This document shows, one piece after another, positions 48,082 to 56,504 of a stretch of 64,000 nucleotides of DNA (its first letter is position 1; every line of letters begins with the position of its first letter). The stretch spans positions 27,335 through 91,334 of the forward strand of contig JAHEQA010000036.1 in the NCBI GenBank assembly GCA_019561615.1, written 5' to 3'. The notes beneath the pieces were generated by a model that was not told the origin of the DNA, searched no databases, and was given only the letters and a program-made list of their open reading frames with translations. Source of the DNA: Methanothermococcus sp. SCGC AD-155-E23. Lineage in GTDB: Archaea > AGJL01 > Methanococci > Methanococcales > Methanococcaceae. The translations under genes and the position numbers were made by a program.

Positions 48082-49350
48082 ATGATGATAAAAATTCTTT
48101 TAAAGTTAAGAGGGGATCATCTTCTCAGGGACAGTATCTACATGGTGATCTCCAACATCTACTCCAAGGGTATGGCCTATCTCTTCTACTTTCTCACAGC
48201 CCTTATACTAGGTACAGAGAGTTTTGGTATTTTAAGGGGAATCATGCCCCTTATAGACACTGTGGTTATACTCTTCTCCTCTGGCATACCTCCCTCCATG
48301 GCCAGGTATATCTCCCAGTACTCAGGGGAGGACTACTCCTGGATCTTCTTCATCTTCTTTGTAATGATAGTACTCTCCACCCTAGGTGCCCTCTCCCTCT
48401 TTCTTCTGAGGTATATACTGGGAGGGGGTTATGAAAGTATAGATACTTCACTTTATCTGGTAGCTGGTTTTACAGTGATATCCTCCTCCTTTATATCCTG
48501 GGGTAGAGGGGTACTTCAGGGACTTCTAAAGATAAAGGATCTCTCAAAGACCTGGATAGTGGAGTACCTCTTTAAAATACCCCTGGCGGTGGTACTCTCC
48601 CTCTACCTAGGTGTTCTAGGTGCCCTACTCTCCCTACCACTCTCCTATATCTTTGGAGGTCTCTTTGGATTCCACCTTTTAAGAAGATATATAGATGTGG
48701 GGAGGTTGGAGGTAATTAAAACACTCCTGGAAAAGAGGGATTTAATTAAGGAGGTAATCCTCTACTCCATACCTATAGCCCTGGGAACAGCTTCCTACCG
48801 TCTCTTAAATGATTTAGATAGTGTAGTTATAATGTCCCTCCTGGGACCCCAGGATAACGGTATATACGGATACGCCTCCCTACTCTCTCGAGGGGTTTTT
48901 CTCTTCGCCTCTGCAGTGGGAATACCCCTACTACCTAGGGTGGCTAGAAGTAGAGACTTCAACAGTATAAAAAAGGCACTTCTTATAAACCTAGCTCTAA
49001 TAACTCCAGTAATCCTACTTATGTTTCTCTTTCCAGGGGAGATGTTAAGGATCTTCTTTGGGGTGGAGGATGAGAGGGCAGCTATCTCTTTAAAGATACT
49101 CTCAGTTTCAGCAGGTTTTATGAGCTCCTATACCGTATGTGCCTCTGCACTTCAAGGTCTAGGTCATGGAAAGATACCCCTCTACATCCTCCTAGTTGGA
49201 ATTGTACTAAACGGTATCTTGAATTATCTACTTGTTAAAAAAATAGGGGTTGTAGGAGGTGCCTATGGGACCCTGATATCCTCTATACTTATCTTCATCC
49301 TGGTGTTAACATACCTAAAAAAGTGCGGGGGAGGGGATTTGAACCCCTGA
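48082..49350 (+). CDS. Polysaccharide flippase (Wzx/MVF superfamily)
   Basis: A 422-residue membrane protein with about 12-14 hydrophobic helices, such as SIYMVISNIYSKGMAYLFYFLTALIL, SSGIPPSMARYISQYSG and RLLNDLDSVVIMSLLGPQDNGIYGYASLL. This is the pattern of lipid-linked oligosaccharide flippases of the MOP superfamily. It probably moves glycan carriers across the membrane for surface-layer or archaellin glycosylation. The last nine codons lie antisense over the tRNA-Leu gene (stop at 49348-49350), so the C-terminal residues are dictated by tRNA sequence. Confidence 0.87.
   Translation: MMIKILLKLRGDHLLRDSIYMVISNIYSKGMAYLFYFLTALILGTESFGILRGIMPLIDTVVILFSSGIPPSMARYISQYSGEDYSWIFFIFFVMIVLSTLGALSLFLLRYILGGGYESIDTSLYLVAGFTVISSSFISWGRGVLQGLLKIKDLSKTWIVEYLFKIPLAVVLSLYLGVLGALLSLPLSYIFGGLFGFHLLRRYIDVGRLEVIKTLLEKRDLIKEVILYSIPIALGTASYRLLNDLDSVVIMSLLGPQDNGIYGYASLLSRGVFLFASAVGIPLLPRVARSRDFNSIKKALLINLALITPVILLMFLFPGEMLRIFFGVEDERAAISLKILSVSAGFMSSYTVCASALQGLGHGKIPLYILLVGIVLNGILNYLLVKKIGVVGGAYGTLISSILIFILVLTYLKKCGGGDLNP
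49317..49322 (-). terminator. T6 terminator of tRNA-Leu
   Basis: Six T on the minus strand begin two bases past the tRNA discriminator base. It lies inside the flippase coding sequence on the other strand. Confidence 0.5.
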
Positions 49351-49408
49351 ACCCCTACGGGACTAGGCCCTCAACCTAGCGCCTTTGGCCAGGCTCGGCA
49401 ACCCCCGC
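49324..49408 (-). tRNA. tRNA-Leu (GAG)
   Basis: A class II tRNA of 85 bases with a long variable arm: acceptor GCGGGGG/CCCCCGC, anticodon stem CTAGG/CCTAG around loop TTGAGGG (anticodon GAG), extra arm TCCCGTAGGGG, and T-loop TTCAAAT. The discriminator is A and CCA is not encoded. The 3' 27 bases overlap the end of the flippase gene on the opposite strand. A TATA box lies 34-41 bases upstream. Confidence 0.94.
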
Positions 49409-49441
49409 TTAAAATAGGCACTATCTAATATTAAGTAGTGG

Positions 49442-49449
49442 TATATAAA
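49442..49449 (-). promoter_or_regulatory. TATA box of tRNA-Leu
   Basis: TTTATATA on the minus strand within AAAGGTTTATATACC, 34-41 bases before the tRNA 5' end. Confidence 0.7.
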
Positions 49450-49466
49450 CCTTTCGGCGAAAAGTA

Positions 49467-49474
49467 TTTATATA
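49467..49474 (+). promoter_or_regulatory. TATA box of intron-containing tRNA-Met
   Basis: TTTATATA within AAGTATTTATATAAG, 30-37 bases before the tRNA 5' end. Together with the opposite tRNA-Leu TATA box it makes a compact divergent tRNA promoter region. Confidence 0.7.
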
Positions 49475-49503
49475 AGATACCATATCTAAGAAGTGTGGGG
49501 TGT

Positions 49504-49618
49504 GCCGAGGTGGCTTAGTCTGGTTATAGCGCTCGGCTCATACGGATTATTCCCAAGGTCTCTCCTTGGGTCCGGGGAAACCGAGAGGTCGAGGGTTCAA
49601 ATCCCTCCCTCGGCACCA
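49504..49618 (+). tRNA. Elongator tRNA-Met (CAT) with intron
   Basis: Exons 49504-49542 and 49580-49618 form a full cloverleaf (acceptor GCCGAGG/CCTCGGC, D-arm GGCTTAGTCTGGTTATAGC, anticodon stem CTCGG/CCGAG around CTCATAA, T-loop TTCAAAT) with encoded CCA. A 37-base intron (49543-49579) interrupts the anticodon loop after position 37, the canonical archaeal site. The intron can pair CGGA with TCCG next to the splice sites and has an internal CCCAAGG/CCTTGGG hairpin, consistent with a bulge-helix-bulge cut by the splicing endonuclease. It is elongator-type, since the 5' base is G paired with C and not A1:U72. Confidence 0.93.
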
Positions 49619-49619
49619 C

Positions 49620-50525
49620 TTATTCCTTTTTTCCTCCAGAGGATGTCTCTTCTCTGAGTTCCTCTTTCCTTTCCTCCTCTTTTTCCCTTACACACTCCTC
49701 AGGTTTTACCCTGGCTACTACTATATATCCAGTATGTCCTATCATCCTTGGGGAGGGTCTGGCACCTTTTTCCGATATCTCTATATCCCTTACTAGACAT
49801 TCCACAGTTCTAATCTCCATAAATCCATGCTTTTTTAAGGCCTCAACACTTTTCTTCGCCTGTTCAATATAGGGTACGTATATTGCAATCCTACCCTTGG
49901 CCTTGTTAAGGGCTTTTTTTGCATGTTCTACAACGTTCCAGGGATCTGGGAGATCTAGTACCACCACATCTACATTCCTCTCCTCTATACCCTGGGTAAC
50001 ATCCCCTATCTTCTGAATAACGTTGTAAAGTCCATCCTCCTCTTCCTCTCCTTCCTCTACAGTATCCTCCTCATCTAGTCCTATTATCTTCTGCCCCCTC
50101 CTTACCAGTCCAAGGGCTGCTAAATTCTCCCTTGCCACCTTTGCAAATTCAGGTCTCTTCTCGTAGGTGATAACCTTACCTCTCTTTCCAACGGCATTTG
50201 CAAGATAGATAGTTAGGGCTCCAGATCCTGTACCTGCCTCCACAACTGTCTCCCCATCTGCAATTCCACAGTAGGTAAGTATAATACCTATGTCCTTAGG
50301 TAGTAGTGTAGTTACCCTTCTCTTCATCTTTTTAACTACGTCGTATAGGGTAGGTTCCAGGAGATAGAAGGTATGGCCCTTATGGGATTTTAATACACTA
50401 CCCTCTTTTACACCCTTTAGATCAACTACACCTAGGTCGTTACCAAACCTTTCAACATCTTTTTTCAGCAGATACTTCTTCCCCCTCTCATCTACCAGAA
50501 GTTTCTTCCTCAAGGCTTTCACCAC
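49620..50525 (-). CDS. trmI: tRNA (adenine-57/58-N1)-methyltransferase TrmI
   Basis: A 301-residue class I methyltransferase: PTLYDVVKKMKRRVTTLLPKDIGIILTYCGIADGETVVEAGTGSGALTIYLANAVG is the SAM-binding region, then VDVVVLDLPDPWNVVEHAKKALNKAKGRIAIYVP. Archaeal TrmI methylates A57 and A58 in the T-loop. There is an acidic insertion (DEEDTVEEGEEEEDG, about residues 148-162), and the C-terminus is also charged. The start is uncertain: GTG 50525 or a TTG at 50513 behind GGGGTGGTGA. The stop lies one base beyond the convergent tRNA-Met gene. Confidence 0.92.
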   Translation of the reverse strand: MVKALRKKLLVDERGKKYLLKKDVERFGNDLGVVDLKGVKEGSVLKSHKGHTFYLLEPTLYDVVKKMKRRVTTLLPKDIGIILTYCGIADGETVVEAGTGSGALTIYLANAVGKRGKVITYEKRPEFAKVARENLAALGLVRRGQKIIGLDEEDTVEEGEEEEDGLYNVIQKIGDVTQGIEERNVDVVVLDLPDPWNVVEHAKKALNKAKGRIAIYVPYIEQAKKSVEALKKHGFMEIRTVECLVRDIEISEKGARPSPRMIGHTGYIVVARVKPEECVREKEEERKEELREETSSGGKKE

Positions 50526-50534
50526 CCCAGCTTT

Positions 50535-51287
50535 TTATATCAACCTCTTCTGGATATAACTCTCGTTTTTAGACACCTTTCCATTTTTCAACATACTTCT
50601 CAACATATTCTGGGAGGTTTTCCAACACTTCCTGGCAATCTCTGGCAACTCCCCATGTTCCTTTATGTAATTCCTCAGGTAGTTTATAGTGACCCTGTCA
50701 CTGGGATATCCACTTCCAATCTCCCCGTATATCTTCTTGTAGTTGTCTATTATCCTATCCCTAGTAACCTTTGCCACAATGGAGGCAGCTGAGACAATCT
50801 TGTACTTGTCGTCAGCCTTGTGCTCAGCAATTATCTCGATATTGTTGTTGTAGGTTATCAACCTAGATTTGATCTTATTTGAAAAGGCCCTCCTGTTACT
50901 ACAGCATGCATCTATATATATCTTGAACCTCTTGTTGTAGTAGGCAGAGATCTCCCCCTCCTCGTCTATCCTGTACTCCTCCCTGAGAACACTGTTTATA
51001 AGTTTTGAGAACATCCCGATCTCTATGTTGTCTAGATTGCTCCTCTTTATCATCTCATCTATATCCTTTGCCTCAAGGACGATGGTCTTAACCTCGTATC
51101 TACTAACTATCAAGTTGTACAATTCATTTCTCTTTCTCTTGTTTAACCTTTTACTGTCCCTTATGCCCCACCTGTTAAACTCCTCTAGATCTCCTTCCCT
51201 GGCCTTTACAAGTGCTATTACCAGGGGACCTAGAACAGGTCCTCTACCAGCCTCATCTAATCCAAGTATTACTGTCTCCTCCTCCAT
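50535..51287 (-). CDS. rnhB: Ribonuclease HII
   Basis: A 250-residue RNase HII that cuts the RNA strand of RNA-DNA hybrids and single ribonucleotides in DNA. The catalytic signature is ILGLDEAGRGPVLGPLVIALV (D-E of DEAGRG), later IYIDACCSNRRAFSNKI and EHKADDKYKIVSAASIVAKVTRD. ATG 51287 is chosen because AGAGGTCTAGA precedes it; the frame is open to 51323. An insertion of charged sequence (about residues 95-115) is a little longer than usual. Confidence 0.93.
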   Translation of the reverse strand: MEEETVILGLDEAGRGPVLGPLVIALVKAREGDLEEFNRWGIRDSKRLNKRKRNELYNLIVSRYEVKTIVLEAKDIDEMIKRSNLDNIEIGMFSKLINSVLREEYRIDEEGEISAYYNKRFKIYIDACCSNRRAFSNKIKSRLITYNNNIEIIAEHKADDKYKIVSAASIVAKVTRDRIIDNYKKIYGEIGSGYPSDRVTINYLRNYIKEHGELPEIARKCWKTSQNMLRSMLKNGKVSKNESYIQKRLI

Positions 51288-51362
51288 TCTAGACCTCTTA
51301 TTTTTTATATAGGTTTTCAACACTATTATAACAGTGATTATTTATAAAATTGGTGGTTTCTA

Positions 51363-51557
51363 ATGATGATAAAGAAGCTCCTCTCCAAGAGGGGACAGCT
51401 AAGTTTAGAGTTCAGTATACTCATGATGACAGTTGTCCTTGCAGCTGTAGTGGTGGGATACTACATGATAGAAACTTCCCTCTACATTCAAAATACCTCT
51501 ATAGAGACGATAGATAATGTCTCCAGTGCTACCCTAAGAGTACTAAGTAGGGTATAG
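51363..51557 (+). CDS. Class III signal peptide (type IV pilin-like) small protein
   Basis: A 64-residue protein: a short basic lead, then [30 protein letters not shown]. The R-G-Q-x-S-L-E-F motif is the archaeal class III prepilin signal, cut before Q by the prepilin peptidase (EppA type in Methanococci), and is followed by the hydrophobic assembly helix. The mature part is only about 53 residues, typical of minor pilins in this order. GGTGG lies upstream of the ATG. It is 7 bases upstream of the UPF0200 kinase. Confidence 0.85.
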   Translation: MMIKKLLSKRGQLSLEFSILMMTVVLAAVVVGYYMIETSLYIQNTSIETIDNVSSATLRVLSRV

Positions 51558-51564
51558 GGAAAAT

Positions 51565-52155
51565 ATGAAGAAGTTAATAGGCATTGCAGGGATGCCAGGA
51601 TCTGGTAAAAGTGCAGTGTTTCAAGTGGCACCTAAGTTAAAGGTTCCAGTAGTCTCCATGGGAGATATTGTCCGTCAGGAGACCTTGAAGAGAGGTTTGG
51701 AGTTAACACCTGAAAATGTAGGGAATACCGCTGTAGAGTTGAGGAAAAAATATGGAGAGGATGCCATAGCGGTATTCTGCCTTAAGCATATAGAGGAGAA
51801 GTACAGGGATGAGGACATAGTGATTATAGAGGGTATAAGGAGTATGTATGAGGTGGACTACTTCAGAAAACACTACCCCCTTACCATCGTTGCAATTCAC
51901 TCCTCTCCTAAAACAAGATTTAAAAGGTTAAAAAAGAGAAAGAGGGAAGACGACACCTCTGAGTGGAAGGCCTTCGTTGAGAGGGATATGAGGGAGTTAG
52001 GCTTTACCCTTGGTAACGTTATAGCCCTGGCTGACTACATGATCGTCAACGAGACAGATTACAACACCTACCTGAAGAACTTGGAGGATGTGCTGAGGAA
52101 AATAATACTCTCCTGGAGGAAGGGGGATAAAAGTGGCGAGCCCGGAGGGATTTGA
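51565..52155 (+). CDS. UPF0200 P-loop nucleotide kinase-like protein
   Basis: A 196-residue dephospho-CoA-kinase-related protein: Walker [16 protein letters not shown] (about residues 6-20), [43 protein letters not shown] and [15 protein letters not shown] recognise the archaeal UPF0200 family; the substrate is unknown. The last seven codons (including the stop) are antisense to the 3' end of tRNA-Arg, so the C-terminal residues KSGEPGGI come from tRNA sequence. Confidence 0.88.
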   Translation: MKKLIGIAGMPGSGKSAVFQVAPKLKVPVVSMGDIVRQETLKRGLELTPENVGNTAVELRKKYGEDAIAVFCLKHIEEKYRDEDIVIIEGIRSMYEVDYFRKHYPLTIVAIHSSPKTRFKRLKKRKREDDTSEWKAFVERDMRELGFTLGNVIALADYMIVNETDYNTYLKNLEDVLRKIILSWRKGDKSGEPGGI

Positions 52156-52211
52156 ACCCTCGACCACGGGGTCCGAAGCCCCGCATTCTATCCAGGCTAA
52201 ACTACGGGCCC
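52134..52211 (-). tRNA. tRNA-Arg (TCG)
   Basis: A 78-base cloverleaf with encoded CCA: acceptor GGGCCCG/CGGGCTC (one G:U), anticodon stem CGGGG/CCCCG around loop CTTCGGA (anticodon TCG), T-loop TTCAAAT, and discriminator G. Its last 22 bases overlap the UPF0200 gene in antisense. AT-rich TATA-like sequence (AAAATATATA, 52246-52255) lies upstream. Confidence 0.93.
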
Positions 52212-52245
52212 ATACTTTAGGGGATATATTTTTTACCTTCCTTTC

Positions 52246-52255
52246 TATATATTTT
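52246..52255 (-). promoter_or_regulatory. TATA-like element of tRNA-Arg
   Basis: TTAAAAATATATAG on the minus strand lies 35-44 bases before the tRNA. A second AAAATATATCC nearer the gene could also serve. Confidence 0.45.
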
Positions 52256-52268
52256 TAACGGTGAAATC

Positions 52269-54092
52269 GTGTGTGGGATAATAGGATACCTTGGAGATAA
52301 AAAGGCCTCGGAAATTCTACTTAGGGGTTTAAAGAGGTTGGAGTACAGGGGGTATGACAGCTGTGGTATCGGGGTTGTTGAGGGGGATAGGTTAATAGTG
52401 AAAAAAGGTGTTGGCAAGATAGATGAGGTCTCCAAAAGTGAGAACTTCCTGGAGGTAGATGGGAAGGTAGGTATTGGACATTCAAGATGGGCAACCCATG
52501 GAGGTATAACGAAGGAGAATGCCCATCCCCATACAGACTGTAAAGAAGAGTTGGCTGTTGTCCATAATGGAATAATCTCCAACTACAGGGAGTTAAAGGA
52601 GGAACTTATTAAGAGGGGACATATCTTTAGGTCCCAGACAGATACTGAAGTTATACCCCATCTCATCGAGGAGGAGATAAGGAGGTTGAATAAATCCCAC
52701 ATCTCCCAGGAGGAGTATATCGAGGCTGTAAAGAGGGCTATAAAGAGACTGGAAGGTACCTATGCACTACTTATCCTGAATAAAAACTTTCCAGATCTAC
52801 TCCTTGGAGTGAGAAATGAGAACCCTCTACTTCTAGGTGTGAAAGGGGAGGAGTGCTTCCTAGGCAGTGATATATCTGCCTTTTTGGAGTGGACAAAAGA
52901 TGCTATCCTCCTAGAAGAGGGGGACATGGTTATCCTCCAGAAGGGAGGAAATGGGGTAGATTACTCCATATACAATTTAAGGGAGGAGAGGGATGTTAGC
53001 AGTGAGAGGGAGAAGATAAAGGTGGACTGGGATATAGAGACTGCGGAAAAGGGAGGATATGAGCACTTCATGCTCAAGGAGATCATGGAGGAGCCTGAGG
53101 TTATAAAGAACTCTGCAAGGGTGTCCAAGGAGGAGATAGAGGAGTTGGCAAGGTGTATAAGGGACTACAGTAGGGTCTATATCGTAGGTATGGGTACCTC
53201 CCTCCATGCAGGGATGGTTGGGGAGTACTGGTTCTCAAAGTTAAACAAGTTAGTAATACCCTGTGATGCCTCTGAGTTCTTGGTAAAGGGTATAGTAGAT
53301 GAAGATACCCTAGTTATAGGGATCACCCAAAGTGGGGAGACCTACGACACCATAAAGGCCATAAGGTATGCCAAGAGTAAGGGGGCAAAAACTGCCACTG
53401 TGGTAAATGTTCTAGGTTCCACTGCAACGAGGATAAGTGATATTACAGTTATGATGGGAGCAGGTATTGAGATATCTGTATGTGCCACAAAGACCTACCT
53501 CTCCCAACTTATGATACTCTACAGGCTCTTCATAGAGTACGGTAAGATAGTTGGTAGGGATATGGAGATATTTGAGAGGGAGATAGAGAGGATTCCAGGG
53601 TATATCCAGGAGGTTATTGAAAAGAGGGAGAGTATAAAGAAGGTGGCAGAGAGTTTAAAGGCCAAAAACTACCTCTTTATCTCCAAGGGTATAAATCTAC
53701 CAAATGCCTTGGAGGGGGCTCTAAAGTTCAAGGAGATTACATACCTACATGCAGAGGGTATGAGTAGTGGGTTTCTGAAACATGGTACCATCTCCCTTAT
53801 AGACGAGAACATGGATACTGTAGCCCTTGTACCACCCTCCACCAGTGAACTCTTCAGATCTGTGGTATCCAACATAGAGGAGATAAAAGCTAGAAATGGT
53901 AAGGTAGTTGCCATCTCCCCTGTAGAGATAGAGGTTGTAGATCATCTGATAAAGATACCTGAGGTGTTGGAGGAGGTAAGCCCCTTCCTCTACGCACCAG
54001 CTTGTCAGTTACTAGCCTACTACAAGGCTGTGGAACTTGGTAGGGATGTGGATAAACCAAGGGGACTTGCTAAAAGTGTCACCGTGGAGTAA
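52269..54092 (+). CDS. glmS: Glutamine-fructose-6-phosphate aminotransferase
   Basis: A 607-residue enzyme making glucosamine 6-phosphate. It starts with GTG, so that Cys2 (CGIIGYLG) becomes the N-terminal nucleophile. The glutaminase domain has GIGHSRWATHGG and HNGIISNYRELKEEL; two SIS isomerase domains follow (VGMGTSLHAG; ITQSGETYDT; ISKGINLPNALEGALKFKEITYLHAEGMSSGFLKHG), ending DKPRGLAKSVTVE. GGTGAAATC precedes the start. The gene touches the convergent Nfo-like gene (no gap). Confidence 0.97.
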   Translation: MCGIIGYLGDKKASEILLRGLKRLEYRGYDSCGIGVVEGDRLIVKKGVGKIDEVSKSENFLEVDGKVGIGHSRWATHGGITKENAHPHTDCKEELAVVHNGIISNYRELKEELIKRGHIFRSQTDTEVIPHLIEEEIRRLNKSHISQEEYIEAVKRAIKRLEGTYALLILNKNFPDLLLGVRNENPLLLGVKGEECFLGSDISAFLEWTKDAILLEEGDMVILQKGGNGVDYSIYNLREERDVSSEREKIKVDWDIETAEKGGYEHFMLKEIMEEPEVIKNSARVSKEEIEELARCIRDYSRVYIVGMGTSLHAGMVGEYWFSKLNKLVIPCDASEFLVKGIVDEDTLVIGITQSGETYDTIKAIRYAKSKGAKTATVVNVLGSTATRISDITVMMGAGIEISVCATKTYLSQLMILYRLFIEYGKIVGRDMEIFEREIERIPGYIQEVIEKRESIKKVAESLKAKNYLFISKGINLPNALEGALKFKEITYLHAEGMSSGFLKHGTISLIDENMDTVALVPPSTSELFRSVVSNIEEIKARNGKVVAISPVEIEVVDHLIKIPEVLEEVSPFLYAPACQLLAYYKAVELGRDVDKPRGLAKSVTVE

Positions 54093-54926
54093 CTATTCCA
54101 AATTCTCATACTCCTTTTTTAGAATAAGGGCGTCGTACTCCAACCTTGGACTTTCACAGATGACGGTGCCCTTTACACCGTAGTCCTTCAACGCCTTAAG
54201 AAGTTCTCTGTAGTTAAATTTAGACTCCTGAAGTGGCAGGTGATTCTTCTCACCTCCTTTTCCGTACTGGATCCCTGAGATATGGATATGCATATCGTAT
54301 ATACCCTCCTTCCCAAGGGTATCCTCCACCTTCTCCAGTATCTTGTAGAAGGAGTTGTAGTCGTTTATCCTCCCCATGCTCCTTGCATAGATATGGGCGA
54401 AGTCTATACAGGGTAGTATTCCCAGCTCCTGGGAGAGGGAGAGGGTTTCATCTAGATCTCCAAACTGGGTAATCCTTCCAGTGGTTTCCGGCCTCAACAT
54501 TACATTTATCCTGTTGTCCTTTAAATAGTCCAGTATCCTCCCTATGTTCTTTACCATAACCTTGTATACCTCTTTCTTATCCATCTTCAGGTAGTACCCT
54601 GGATGGAATACAACGTTCTTGTTGATCTCGGAGTACCTGTTAAAAATGTTGATTATTTTTGCAGTTTTTATTATATGGTTTATACTTCTCTCAACCTTCT
54701 CCTCCTCCTTTGCATTGAGATTTATGTAGTAGGGGGCATGGGCACTTACTACAATCTTCCTAGAATGTTCCACAAGATCCTTGGCACCTTTCTCCTTTAT
54801 ATTGACTCCATGTACAAACTCCAACTCCAGGGCATTTAGATCCATCTTCCTCAGGAGGTAAAAGGCATTTTTAGTGGTTCTTGGCTTTGTACTTAGAGGT
54901 ATACCTGCAGTTCCAAAGCTCAACAT
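54093..54926 (-). CDS. Endonuclease IV-like TIM-barrel protein
   Basis: A 277-residue AP-endonuclease family 2 protein. Metal-ligand strands of the Nfo family can be followed: VVSAHAPYYINL, VVFHPGYYL, VMLRPETTG, CIDFAHIYAR, MHIHISG and VICESP. The Asp-x-His ligand pair of E. coli Nfo is not clear; the corresponding region reads GEKNHLPL. So either a DNA-repair AP endonuclease or a sugar isomerase relative is possible. The ATG follows GGGATAGAT. Confidence 0.8.
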   Translation of the reverse strand: MLSFGTAGIPLSTKPRTTKNAFYLLRKMDLNALELEFVHGVNIKEKGAKDLVEHSRKIVVSAHAPYYINLNAKEEEKVERSINHIIKTAKIINIFNRYSEINKNVVFHPGYYLKMDKKEVYKVMVKNIGRILDYLKDNRINVMLRPETTGRITQFGDLDETLSLSQELGILPCIDFAHIYARSMGRINDYNSFYKILEKVEDTLGKEGIYDMHIHISGIQYGKGGEKNHLPLQESKFNYRELLKALKDYGVKGTVICESPRLEYDALILKKEYENLE

Positions 54927-54947
54927 ATCTATCCCAGGTTTATTTTT

Positions 54948-55661
54948 TTAGAGATACACTATCCCCTCCTTGGATCTAACAACAACGTTAGGTATGTACT
55001 CCTTGGCAATCCTTCCCAACTCTAAAAGTTCCTCCAAGGTAGGCTCCCTTAACCTCCTGTACTCCTCCTTCCAGGCATGTTCACTGTCAAACTGCTGTAG
55101 GGCGTAGAGATTACAACCCTTCACAGTCTTAACAATGGTGTAGATATCTCCCTTATCCATCTTCCCAGGTACGTAGGTTGTTCTACATTCGAGGAAGATA
55201 CCCTCCCTCTTACATATCTTTACAAGTTTCCTCACGTTACCCTCTATCTTACTACCGTCGTACTGGGCAATATCCCAGTACTTCTCAAAGGCACATTTAA
55301 CATCTAGGGCTAGGTAGTCTATAAGACCCTCCTGGATCAGCTCCTTTACAGTATCCACGTTGGACCCGTTGGTATCTAACTTTATTGGAAGGTTCCCCTC
55401 CCTCTTAACTATCCTACAGAACTCCTTGAGATCCTGAGGTTGCACAGTAGGTTCCCCGCCACTTACCACTATAGCCTCTGAGAAGGTTAAATCTATACTC
55501 TTGTATACCTTGTAGGGTGGAAGGTCGTAGGTGTTTTTCTTCATCTGGAGGTAGTTGTGACAGTATCCACACCTCATATTACAACCACTCATAAATACAA
55601 CAGAGGAGCACTTCTTTGGATAGTCCAGGGTGGAGAGATCTAATATTCCAAATATCTTCAT
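54948..55661 (-). CDS. nrdG: Anaerobic ribonucleotide reductase activating protein-like radical SAM enzyme
   Basis: A 237-residue radical SAM protein with the CX3CX2C cluster site SGCNMRCGYCHN (C27, C31, C34), then AIVVSGGEPTVQPQDLKEF and IKLDTNGSN. The LDLSTLDYPKKCSSVVFMSGCN opening matches NrdG/pyruvate-formate-lyase activase-like proteins annotated as activators of class III ribonucleotide reductase in methanogens. The partner nrdD is not in the window, so the activase role is inferred from family only. Confidence 0.85.
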   Translation of the reverse strand: MKIFGILDLSTLDYPKKCSSVVFMSGCNMRCGYCHNYLQMKKNTYDLPPYKVYKSIDLTFSEAIVVSGGEPTVQPQDLKEFCRIVKREGNLPIKLDTNGSNVDTVKELIQEGLIDYLALDVKCAFEKYWDIAQYDGSKIEGNVRKLVKICKREGIFLECRTTYVPGKMDKGDIYTIVKTVKGCNLYALQQFDSEHAWKEEYRRLREPTLEELLELGRIAKEYIPNVVVRSKEGIVYL

Positions 55662-55723
55662 AGTATCCCTTTTTATAATCTTTACAATAACTCTTATCCC
55701 AAGACCTTAAAAGGTGGATCCCT

Positions 55724-56500
55724 ATGGAGATCCTAGTTCTCGTTGATAACATCGCAAGTAAACCCTACATAGCTAAACATGGTCTATCAGTAATTGTAAA
55801 AACTGAGGATAAAAGGATACTCTTTGACGCCGGTCCAGATCCTAACACCTTAAGTAGGAATTTAAGATTGATGGGGGAGGATGACTACTTCGACTACATA
55901 GTTATAAGTCATGGCCACTACGACCACACAGATGGATTGAAGTATATTGTAGAGAGGAGACCTGAGACTCCCATCTATATCCATCCAGAGGCCTTTGTAG
56001 ATAGGTACAGGGAGGGGAGGTATATTGGAATAGACAGGGAACTTAAGAAGGAGTTAAAGAAAAGGAACTTGATACTTGTAGATGACAAACCCCACTTTGA
56101 GGGGGATATAGTAATATCTGGAAAGGTTGAGAGGCCCTTTCCCTACGAGAGGGATCTATTTTACAAGGTATTGGAGGATGGTAGTTATAAGATAGACTAT
56201 GTAGAGGATGACATGTTTATGATTGTGGAGGATGTGGTATTTACAGGATGTGCCCACAGTGGGATAGTCAACGTTGTAGAATACGCCAAGAGGATAAGGG
56301 GGAGGATTAGAGGGGTTGTAGGAGGTTTCCATCTTATGCACGCCTCCAGGGAGTATATAAAGAAGATATACGACTACTTCTCCACCCAGGACTTTGAATT
56401 TATAATGCCCCTTCACTGTACAGGTCTATACGCCACCAGGTTCCTAAGTAAGTTGAACAACTTTATATATGGACATGTTGGCAAGAAGTTGATAGTTTAG
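55724..56500 (+). CDS. Metallo-beta-lactamase fold hydrolase (COG1237-like)
   Basis: A 258-residue MBL-fold protein: IVISHGHYDHTDGLKYI gives the H-x-H-x-D-H metal site, VVFTGCAHSGIVNVVEYA holds the later histidine, and MPLHCTGL the last. The start EILVLVDNIASKPYIAKHGLSVIVKTEDKRILFDAGP fits the COG1237 group, which in M. jannaschii includes the enzyme proposed to make the ribofuranosylaminobenzene-phosphate precursor of methanopterin. Whether this copy has that role is inference. The ATG follows AAGGTGGATCCCT. Confidence 0.82.
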   Translation: MEILVLVDNIASKPYIAKHGLSVIVKTEDKRILFDAGPDPNTLSRNLRLMGEDDYFDYIVISHGHYDHTDGLKYIVERRPETPIYIHPEAFVDRYREGRYIGIDRELKKELKKRNLILVDDKPHFEGDIVISGKVERPFPYERDLFYKVLEDGSYKIDYVEDDMFMIVEDVVFTGCAHSGIVNVVEYAKRIRGRIRGVVGGFHLMHASREYIKKIYDYFSTQDFEFIMPLHCTGLYATRFLSKLNNFIYGHVGKKLIV

Positions 56501-56504
56501 AATT

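Noticed and set aside
48066..48434. Plus-strand open frame of 122 codons at the start of the flippase
   Set aside because: It lies in another frame of the flippase gene; its translation is His/Leu/Ser-rich noise, while the flippase frame shows regular membrane helices.
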